In this document: positions 5,163 to 10,667 of the stretch, one piece after another | How the letters are laid out: the number at the start of each line of letters is the position of its first letter | Numbering within the stretch: the stretch's first letter is position 1 | Assembly (NCBI GenBank): GCA_030146045.1 | Contig: JASLDG010000003.1 | Span: 1 to 11,730, forward strand | Direction of reading: 5' to 3' | Source: Candidatus Saccharimonadales bacterium | Lineage (GTDB): Bacteria > Patescibacteriota > Saccharimonadia > Saccharimonadales > Saccharimonadaceae | Length of the DNA: 11,730 nucleotides | Position numbers and translations under genes: made by a program | Notes under the pieces: generated by a model | The model's database searches: none | What the model saw: the letters and a program-made list of their open reading frames with translations, nothing else | What the model was told of the DNA's origin: nothing

Positions 5163-6360
5163 TCTTGGTACAGTATTTCGCTTCGAACTATTTCGAGCAC
5201 TCAAGAAGAAGTCTTTTTGGATTTTAGCACTTACATTTCCAGTCATTATCGGACTCGTTTTTGCAATCATCTTCTTCTCCAATAAAGCAACAGACAAAGC
5301 CGCCGACGAGGCGCGTCAGCAAAAATTTAGTCTTGCAATTACTGATGAAAGCGGCCTTTTGAATCCTGCAATCACGTCAGCGCTTCACGCTCAAGACGCG
5401 CGAGATAAAGAGGGCGCCATTAAGGCGGTTACCGATGGTAAGATTGATGCCTATTTCTACTATCCCCGAGACCTCACAAAAAATAAGATCGAGGTATACG
5501 GAAAAGACGTCGGACTTTTTGACAATAGCCGCTACCAGGGAGTCGCTAAGCTGATACTCGAGCAGTCAGTCGCTACACAGGTAAACCCACAAGATGCTGC
5601 CGTACTACAAGGCAATGTTAATTACCAAGCAACGACTTACAAAGATGGCAAAGCGTATGATGGCTTTAAAGAGCTCATCGCTCCAGCAATCTTTCTCGTA
5701 CTGTTTTACTTGTTGATTTCAATGTTTGGTAATCAAATGCTTACAAGCACTACTGAAGAAAAAGAAAATCGCGTCATCGAGATGATCCTTACCACCATTC
5801 AAGCACGCACATTGATTATCGGTAAAATCTTTGCGCTCATTGTCTTGGCGCTCATTCAGTGCTTACTTATCCTTGTTCCGGTTCTTGTGGGATATGCGCT
5901 CTTTCATGACCAACTTAACTTGCCGAACTTCGATCTAAGTAGCATTCCTTTCAATCCAGAGCGTATCACCCTTGGTGCTATCATTTTCATCTTTAGTTTT
6001 CTATTGTTTACCGGAATTCTCGTCGCCATCGGTGCCGCCGCACCAACTGCCAAAGAGGCGGGAAGTTTCTTTGGCATAGCAATGATTTTTATCTTTGGGC
6101 CGCTCTACGCCGTAACACTATTCATCTCACGTCCACACGATCCTATTGTCACGACACTATCGTACTTTCCGCTTACCGCACCTATTCCTCTCATGCTCCG
6201 TAATGCCGTTGGTAATCTTTCGGTAGGGGAAGCATTCATCGGTATTGCAATCCTTGCTGTCAGTGCCGTTATTGCACTGATTGTCGCGGTACGCCTCTTC
6301 CGCTACGGCGCACTCGAGTATTCCAAGATGCTCTCGCTCAAGACACTCTTCGGTAAATAG
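5155..6360 (+). CDS. ABC-2 type permease subunit (401 aa), NatB/YhaP type
   Basis: The membrane partner of the preceding ATPase. The N-terminus (FRFELFRALKKKSFWILALTF) and first membrane helix (about residues 21-42) are followed by a large extracytoplasmic region (about 43-178). Five further hydrophobic helices follow: APAIFLVLFYLLISMFG, IFALIVLALIQCLLILVPVLVG, LGAIIFIFSFLLFTGILVAIG, GSFFGIAMIFIFGPLYAVTLFI, and AFIGIAILAVSAVIALIVAV. STTEEKENRVIEMILTT after the second helix is the characteristic cytoplasmic motif of NatB/YhaP-type ABC-2 permeases. Length and topology fit a full-length half-transporter. The open frame runs upstream to 4951 but only as an out-of-frame shadow of the ATPase gene. 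No clear terminator follows; a new promoter starts within 20 nt. Confidence 0.93.
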   Translation: MHNLGTVFRFELFRALKKKSFWILALTFPVIIGLVFAIIFFSNKATDKAADEARQQKFSLAITDESGLLNPAITSALHAQDARDKEGAIKAVTDGKIDAYFYYPRDLTKNKIEVYGKDVGLFDNSRYQGVAKLILEQSVATQVNPQDAAVLQGNVNYQATTYKDGKAYDGFKELIAPAIFLVLFYLLISMFGNQMLTSTTEEKENRVIEMILTTIQARTLIIGKIFALIVLALIQCLLILVPVLVGYALFHDQLNLPNFDLSSIPFNPERITLGAIIFIFSFLLFTGILVAIGAAAPTAKEAGSFFGIAMIFIFGPLYAVTLFISRPHDPIVTTLSYFPLTAPIPLMLRNAVGNLSVGEAFIGIAILAVSAVIALIVAVRLFRYGALEYSKMLSLKTLFGK

Positions 6361-6377
6361 CACCTCAAGGCGCTTCA

Positions 6378-6386
6378 TGGTATACT
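6378..6386 (+). promoter_or_regulatory. Extended -10 promoter for the HxlR gene
   Basis: TGG plus TATACT (6381-6386) ends 6 nt before the ATG at 6393. No ribosome binding site is present, so the message is probably leaderless. Confidence 0.6.
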
Positions 6387-6392
6387 ATATAT

Positions 6393-6713
6393 ATGACAAT
6401 GGCAACTTCTCACACTTCTGTCGGATGTGTTAAAGCAGCAACCGATATTCTCGGGGATAAATGGACACCTCAATTGTTACGTTTTTTCTTTGATGAGGAG
6501 ACAGTTCGTTTTTGTAGCATTCAAGAACGAGTGGGAGGCATCAATCCACGTACTCTCTCGGCGCGACTTGATCGACTTGAACAGCAAGGTATCATAGAGC
6601 GCGCCTACATTAGCTCAAACACACGTTGTGAATATACGCTCACTTCGAAGGGCCGCGACCTTCTCCCAATTCTCCAATCAATGCAAACATGGAGCGCACA
6701 ATACGCTATCTAA
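6393..6713 (+). CDS. HxlR-family winged-helix regulator (106 aa)
   Basis: A small DNA-binding protein covering almost the entire HxlR domain. The features are the N-terminal conserved cysteine (C12), the helix ILGDKWTPQLLRFFF, the recognition part INPRTLSARLDRLEQQGIIER (about 50-70), the wing ending in EYTLTSKGRDLLPIL, and the closing MQTW. HxlR proteins act as dimers, and several sense electrophiles or oxidants through that cysteine; whether this one does is inference. Two further cysteines (C41, C79) are present. ATGs occur at 6393 and 6399; the first is favoured because the -10 box lies 6 nt before it. It lies between the ABC exporter and a two-component system, so the exporter is a natural candidate target. 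Confidence 0.93.
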   Translation: MTMATSHTSVGCVKAATDILGDKWTPQLLRFFFDEETVRFCSIQERVGGINPRTLSARLDRLEQQGIIERAYISSNTRCEYTLTSKGRDLLPILQSMQTWSAQYAI

Positions 6714-6752
6714 CCGTCTTTTGATTCTCAGTATTCTATCAGCTAAAAGAGG

Positions 6753-6758
6753 TATGAT
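6753..6758 (+). promoter_or_regulatory. -10 box of the two-component operon
   Basis: TATGAT ends 6 nt before the ATG at 6765 and no ribosome binding site is visible. No convincing -35 box was found at the usual distance, so an activator, perhaps the response regulator itself, may be needed. Confidence 0.5.
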
Positions 6759-6764
6759 AAAAAT

Positions 6765-7442
6765 ATGAGAGTTTTAGTTATCGAAGATGAGCACAAAATC
6801 GCACGCGCCCTTGGCCGCGCATTAGAACAAGAAAAGTATGCTGTTGACATTGTCTACGATGGTGATGAAGGGTACGCGATGGCAACGACCGAGCCGTACG
6901 ATGTTATGATTATCGATCGAATGATACCTGGAGAGTACGACGGCCTTGCTATTGTCGCGGAACTCCGCAGGCAAAAGATTCACACGCCCGTACTTCTTCT
7001 GACTGCGCTCGGCTCCGTCGCCGACAAGACCAAAGGACTCGATAGTGGCGCCGACGATTACCTTGTCAAACCATTTTCACTCGAAGAATTACTTGCTCGC
7101 GTACGTGCTCTGCTACGTCGCCCAGTCGAGCAGAAAGACGTTGTTCTTACGGCAGGTGATTTAACACTTGATACAACCACCTTTGAGGTCACACGAGCAG
7201 GGCAGGTCATTCGCCTGACGAGTAAAGAATTCGCCCTATTAGAGTTCCTTCTTCGCAATCAAGGTCGCCCTCTTTCGAAGGAGACAATTATCGCCCATGT
7301 TTGGGACTATGATGCTGACATTCTGACAAATACGGTCGAGGTATACATCAAATATCTCCGCAACAAAGTCGATGCGCCATTCAAAACACCCCCGCTTATC
7401 CAAACCGTACGTGGCTTTGGATACAAAATCGACGTAAAATAG
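6765..7442 (+). CDS. OmpR/PhoB-family response regulator (225 aa)
   Basis: A cytoplasmic transcription factor controlled by phosphorylation. The receiver domain (1-118) has the acidic pair E7-D8, phosphoacceptor D51 in VMIIDRMIPG, T80 and K102 in LVKPFS, so it should be functional. The C-terminal winged helix (about 126-223) shows LTSKEFALLEFLLRNQGRPLS, the recognition helix TNTVEVYIKYLRNKVD, and the wing IQTVRGFGYKI typical of the OmpR/PhoB group. Length is standard. It is followed after 4 nt by its histidine kinase, so the two are surely co-transcribed and translationally coupled. Kinases and regulators in this order after an ABC exporter often control envelope-stress or antimicrobial-peptide export genes. 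That link is inferred from position. Confidence 0.96.
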   Translation: MRVLVIEDEHKIARALGRALEQEKYAVDIVYDGDEGYAMATTEPYDVMIIDRMIPGEYDGLAIVAELRRQKIHTPVLLLTALGSVADKTKGLDSGADDYLVKPFSLEELLARVRALLRRPVEQKDVVLTAGDLTLDTTTFEVTRAGQVIRLTSKEFALLEFLLRNQGRPLSKETIIAHVWDYDADILTNTVEVYIKYLRNKVDAPFKTPPLIQTVRGFGYKIDVK

Positions 7443-7446
7443 AGTT

Positions 7447-8580
7447 ATGTTTCAATCTGCAACGCTTAAACTCACCGGCTGGTACTTGCTGATTCTTATG
7501 ACTATCAGTGTATTGTTTAGTGCCGCTATCTACGAGTTAAGTTTTCGCGAAGTCAATGATAAGCTCGAACAACTTCAAACACAACTTGAGCGACGAGATA
7601 ATGCTACCGTTATACCAAACCCGCTCGATGATACAGAAGCGCCACACAATCCCCACTATACAGCCATGCGTACAACGCTCCTAGGCAACGCACAAGGCAA
7701 CTTGGTGCTGTCGCTATTCTATATCAATCTCCTTATTCTCATCGTTGGAGGAAGTGCGAGTTATCTACTTGCGCGACGCACCCTCCGGCACATCGAAGCC
7801 TCGCACATTGCCCAGTCACGTTTCACAAGTGACGCAAGCCATGAGCTACGGACCCCGCTCGCAGCAATGCGCTCAGAGATCGAGGTCATACTACGCGACC
7901 CCAACGTAAGTAAAAGTGAGCTCCGTGAAACACTTGAAAGCAACCTTGAAGAAGTAGGTAACCTAAGCCGACTGTCGCAACTTCTTCTTGATCTTTCCAA
8001 GGCAGAGCACGGCGCGATCGCTCTCAGCTCTGTGCATCTCGACCAAATCGTCGAAACTGCCATTGAGCGACTTGGTAAATCTGGGGCACGCATATCAGTC
8101 GACCGGCCGGTAACATCGCTGCCGCCCATACATGCAAACGCTACTGGGCTTGAAGAGCTCTGTGTTATCCTCCTCGATAACGCACTCAAGTACAGCCCAA
8201 AAGATTCACCCATCACTGTTACGCTCAAGCGTCGTTCGTATCGTGTATTTATTGAGATTACCAATCAGGGTAAGGGTATCAGCCCTCAGGATGCCCCTCA
8301 TATTTTTGAGCGATTTTACCGTGCCGATAATGCTCGCACAGGCAGCTCAACTGCCGGTTACGGCCTCGGTCTTGCACTCGCCAAGAAGATTACCGAGCTT
8401 CATCATGGCGACATCCTTGTCAAAAGCATCATAGATCAAACCACGACTTTTACCGTCGTACTCCCTCTTGACCGTCGCGACTTTGCACCATCTCAGTCCA
8501 GCTGGTGGCATGCTATCAAAAAATCCTTTACTCGCGCAAAGGATTCGTTTACAAGAGGGAATGAGACAGGAAACACCTGA
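7447..8580 (+). CDS. Membrane sensor histidine kinase (377 aa)
   Basis: The cognate kinase of the preceding regulator. Transmembrane helices lie at about 10-29 and 86-108, enclosing an extracytoplasmic region of about 55 residues (30-84). A normal HAMP domain is missing: the second helix passes through ARRTLRHIEASHIAQSRF directly into the H-box SDASHELRTPLAAM, with H132 as phosphorylation site. Then follow the N-box LLDNALKYSP (N245), a G1 box reading NQGKGI with Asn273 in place of the usual Asp, the F-box IFERFYRAD, and G2 GYGLGLAL. The N-for-D change occurs in some kinases and need not inactivate it. After the ATPase domain comes a basic tail of about 35 residues containing the repeat SFTRAKDSFTR, of unknown role. 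There is no ribosome binding site; translation is coupled to the regulator. Confidence 0.95.
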   Translation: MFQSATLKLTGWYLLILMTISVLFSAAIYELSFREVNDKLEQLQTQLERRDNATVIPNPLDDTEAPHNPHYTAMRTTLLGNAQGNLVLSLFYINLLILIVGGSASYLLARRTLRHIEASHIAQSRFTSDASHELRTPLAAMRSEIEVILRDPNVSKSELRETLESNLEEVGNLSRLSQLLLDLSKAEHGAIALSSVHLDQIVETAIERLGKSGARISVDRPVTSLPPIHANATGLEELCVILLDNALKYSPKDSPITVTLKRRSYRVFIEITNQGKGISPQDAPHIFERFYRADNARTGSSTAGYGLGLALAKKITELHHGDILVKSIIDQTTTFTVVLPLDRRDFAPSQSSWWHAIKKSFTRAKDSFTRGNETGNT

Positions 8581-8610
8581 CCATTCCCGTTACCGCAGCG
8601 TGCCGGGACA

Positions 8611-8955
8611 TTATTGCACCTGTCGAGAGACGGTCTGGATTTGCAGAGTCGATTGACTATCCAGCGCGTCAGCAACGGCTGCGTCGTGAGGAATTGCAAG
8701 AATACTGGCAAATGTAAGCCGTGCTTCCGTTTCCTCATTCATTTCATCGATGCAGTGAGCAATGTCCTTGTCACTCATAGTTAGTGACTGCCGCTCAACT
8801 TTCTGCAGCGAGGGCTGGAGAGGAGCCTCCTCCGTGTGCTGCTGCTTCTGTGACTCACGCCACGCACAGTATGCCGTACACGAACTCATCGCACCATGGA
8901 GTGCGAGTCCTGTCACGAGCCAACCGGCCACCCTTTTCAACACCGAGAGAATCAT
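8611..8955 (-). CDS. Small membrane-anchored or secreted protein of unknown function (114 aa)
   Basis: The N-terminus (MILSVLKRVAGWLVTGLAL) is basic then hydrophobic, like a signal peptide or signal anchor (about residues 3-27). Cysteines C26 and C30 follow it. GAMSSC resembles a loose lipobox, so a lipoprotein is possible but not well supported. The remainder is hydrophilic, Gln/Glu-rich (QKQQHTEEAP), with an acidic helix DKDIAHCIDEMNEETEARL and no family I recognise. The start has AGGA nine nt upstream. It converges on the histidine kinase with 30 nt between the stops. The overlapping plus-strand frames here look like shadows. Coding reality is likely but not certain. Confidence 0.6.
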   Translation of the reverse strand: MILSVLKRVAGWLVTGLALHGAMSSCTAYCAWRESQKQQHTEEAPLQPSLQKVERQSLTMSDKDIAHCIDEMNEETEARLTFASILAIPHDAAVADALDSQSTLQIQTVSRQVQ

Positions 8956-9043
8956 GGTCGTATTTCCTGTCTTTCAACGAGCAACACCAGCCTTACCCTA
9001 TAAGCTCAACTGGTGATACCTACATCAGAGATGATGTGTCCAT

Positions 9044-9072
9044 ACCGTATCACTTCCACACTTACGCGTCAA
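9044..9072 (-). promoter_or_regulatory. Candidate promoter for the 8955 gene
   Basis: On the minus strand TTGACG (9067-9072) is followed after 17 nt by TACGGT (9044-9049), preceded by an extended TGA. The predicted start is about 9037, giving an 80-nt leader that begins with a 6-bp hairpin (ACATCA/TGATGT, 9022-9037). The -10 box is poor. The rest of the 253-nt gap 8956-9208 holds no other gene I can support. Confidence 0.35.
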
Positions 9073-9194
9073 TTATTGTATTTTTCACAAACGCGCAGTA
9101 ATTTCATGATTCTCTCAGCTTGATCGGGCATACTCATAGATAGTAGCGAGCGACACACCAATTGCTGCTACAACAAACAATAGAATAGAACAAT

Positions 9195-9200
9195 AGGGGG
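9195..9200 (+). promoter_or_regulatory. G-rich ribosome binding site AGGGGG
   Basis: AGGGGG lies 8 nt before ATG 9209 and settles that start. The shared word AGGGGGAAT with 5 further nt to ATG-AA is identical in layout to the site before the gene at 565. Confidence 0.7.
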
Positions 9201-9208
9201 AATCAATT

Positions 9209-9673
9209 ATGAACACCACCGAAATCATTTATCTTAGCAAAAAAGGCATGAAAGAACTAAAGAAGGCAATTTCTCGACTCGAACACGATCGCGGCCGACT
9301 ACTTGCCGAACTCCATGATCTTGACAAAACCGACTCGCACGATAGCCGCCTTGTCCGTGTCGAAAAGCTGGCATTTCTCGATAGTATCGAAAGCGAGCTC
9401 GCCGACAAGCAGACATACCTCGCACAAGCGCAACTTTTTCCGCGTAAACGCAAACGCGACATGCTAAAAGTCGCTATCGGCTCGGTTGTCGAACTGATTG
9501 ATCAGACAGGCCGGCGTGTCGTTTATACGATTGTTGACAGTATTGAAGCCAACCCAAGCGACGGCCGCATCAGCGCCAAAAGCCCGCTCGGACAGACACT
9601 TCTCGGCAAGACTGTCAAAGATACCGTCAGCTGGCGGCCGAACGCCCAGCTCCAGCTGGTACGCATCTCTTAA
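9209..9673 (+). CDS. Gre-like transcript-cleavage factor (154 aa), divergent
   Basis: The architecture matches GreA/GreB, which insert a coiled coil into the RNA polymerase secondary channel and stimulate cleavage of backtracked RNA. The N-terminal part starts YLSKKGMKELKKAISRLEHD and forms two helices (about 11-38 and 48-78). The C-terminal domain (about 88-154) resembles the FKBP-like Gre domain: VAIGSVVELIDQTGRRVVYTI, then ISAKSPLGQTLLGKTVKDTVSW. Length is close to the family's 158 aa. The conserved tip motif of GreA (GDLSENAEY) is missing. The tip instead reads LDKTDSHDSRL, which still offers acidic residues (D37, D39, D42, D45). So cleavage activity is uncertain, and it might be a Gre-fold protein with another role at polymerase. 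It stands alone and ends before a bidirectional terminator. Confidence 0.8.
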   Translation: MNTTEIIYLSKKGMKELKKAISRLEHDRGRLLAELHDLDKTDSHDSRLVRVEKLAFLDSIESELADKQTYLAQAQLFPRKRKRDMLKVAIGSVVELIDQTGRRVVYTIVDSIEANPSDGRISAKSPLGQTLLGKTVKDTVSWRPNAQLQLVRIS

Positions 9674-9703
9674 GAGCCCCACAATAATTCCCATTCCACC
9701 CAA

Positions 9704-9727
9704 AAAGCCCCTCGTACGAGGGGCTTT
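9704..9727. terminator. Bidirectional palindromic terminator between convergent genes
   Basis: A perfect 24-nt palindrome: 10-bp stem AAAGCCCCTC/GAGGGGCTTT around GTAC. On the plus strand only three T follow inside the stem. On the minus strand the stem runs into five T, so it serves the minus-strand gene at 9846-10532 at least as well as the Gre gene. The 118 nt between it and the minus gene's stop hold no gene I can support. Confidence 0.8.
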
Positions 9728-9845
9728 GGTCGCTTAAAGCAGGAGTCGGGGGAAACGGGATGCGCCTCTTAGGTGAAAAACTATTCACTGCCTTCTGGAT
9801 CCCTTTTCTTCATACTTATGTATAGAAGTTAAACAAGGAGCACAA

Positions 9846-10532
9846 TTATGACATCATCAACGGTTCCATATCAAACGTTTCCTCAACAAACTGCCCCTCG
9901 GGAACTGCAAGCATTTTGTGAAGTGTTTGCATGTTCGGTAGCATATCCGGTGCCTGCCAATCGGGATCCGTATCCCAGTAGTATTCCGCTAGTTCACTGT
10001 TTTGGTGCAACGCTCCCTGTATTTCAGTGCAGCGCAGGAGCGTCACGTGCGTAAAGCTCTCCAGCATACCACCGCGAAAGATACGAAAATACCCATGACC
10101 ATGCACTACGAACGTACCGGAGAGGCCAGTTTGTTCACGGCATACGTCCGCGGCTGTCTGCACCACATCTTCGGTCGCCGTCGGCTGCGCGTGCAAAAAA
10201 CCAATCGTTCCAAGTAACGGCTGCGACTTTCGACGCACCAACAGCCACGCACCGTCCTCTCTGCGCCTCACTGCGAGGAGTAGTACAGAGTAGGCGCGGT
10301 CGATCATTCGGCTCTGCTTTTTAAATGCTCCCTTGCCGACGCGCTTACCTTCGTTAGTCAAACTATAGCTGCCGTCATCATTTTTTACGACCAACCCTGC
10401 ACGGATGGTCTTTTTTAAATGGTAATCAAAGGCTTTATTTTCAAGCTCATCAGGCTTCAACTCAGAAAACCGCATAGTGTCGGCAAAGGCGAGCGTATAG
10501 ACGATATTTTTCTGAATATGATGATCGAGCAT
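9846..10532 (-). CDS. Winged-helix plus degenerate NUDIX-domain protein (228 aa), probable regulator
   Basis: Residues 1-70 look like a winged helix of the MarR/ArsR kind: NIVYTLAFADTMRFSELKP, KAFDYHLKKTIRAGLV, and a wing ending GSYSLTNEGKRVG. Residues 78-228 look like a NUDIX fold (SVLLLAVRRREDGAWLLVRR, GTIGFLHAQPTATED, then DVCREQTGL). The NUDIX box GX5EX7REUXEEXGU is badly eroded: E121, E133, G136 and L137 are kept, but the first G is A115, RE is D129-V130 and the second E of EE is Q134. Metal binding and hydrolysis are therefore unlikely, and the domain may bind a nucleotide-like ligand as a sensor, as in the regulator NrtR, where the domain order is reversed. It is divergent from the surface protein across 134 nt. 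TGGTATACT nine nt before the ATG suggests a leaderless start. Confidence 0.82.
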   Translation of the reverse strand: MLDHHIQKNIVYTLAFADTMRFSELKPDELENKAFDYHLKKTIRAGLVVKNDDGSYSLTNEGKRVGKGAFKKQSRMIDRAYSVLLLAVRRREDGAWLLVRRKSQPLLGTIGFLHAQPTATEDVVQTAADVCREQTGLSGTFVVHGHGYFRIFRGGMLESFTHVTLLRCTEIQGALHQNSELAEYYWDTDPDWQAPDMLPNMQTLHKMLAVPEGQFVEETFDMEPLMMS

Positions 10533-10541
10533 ACCGCACCT

Positions 10542-10550
10542 AGTATACCA
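10542..10550 (-). promoter_or_regulatory. Extended -10 promoter of the winged-helix/NUDIX gene
   Basis: On the minus strand TGG plus TATACT ends 9 nt before the ATG at 10532. No ribosome binding site and no good -35 box are visible. Confidence 0.6.
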
Positions 10551-10587
10551 AGTCCATAGTGATAAGCATATACATTTTATAATATAG

Positions 10588-10615
10588 TTGACATAAACAC
10601 TACTTTCATGATAAA
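10588..10615 (+). promoter_or_regulatory. Candidate promoter of the surface-protein gene
   Basis: A consensus TTGACA (10588-10593) is followed after 16 nt by GATAAA (10610-10615). The predicted start near 10622 falls at the first of two direct repeats. AT-rich alternatives (TATAAA 10640-10645, TATGTT 10652-10657) cannot be excluded. Confidence 0.45.
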
Positions 10616-10618
10616 AAC

Positions 10619-10667
10619 TATCTAATTAAACAAAAATATTATAAAGTAACTTATGTTTATCTAATTA
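10619..10667 (+). repeat. Two direct copies of TATCTAATTA
   Basis: The 10-mer occurs at 10619-10628 and 10658-10667, 39 nt apart. The second copy reaches the A of the first candidate ATG. It may be an operator in the divergent promoter region. Chance is possible because the region is AT-rich. Confidence 0.4.

Noticed and set aside
8762..9101. Two plus-strand frames (8762-9016 and 8784-9101) opposite the small minus gene
   Set aside because: They are Cys/Ser/Pro-rich shadow-like translations without a ribosome binding site. The minus-strand frame has a coherent signal-anchor start.
9848..10054. 68-codon plus-strand frame opposite the NUDIX gene
   Set aside because: Despite a good AAGGAG site, the product looks like an antisense shadow and the minus-strand protein is clearly real. 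The site itself is kept as a finding.
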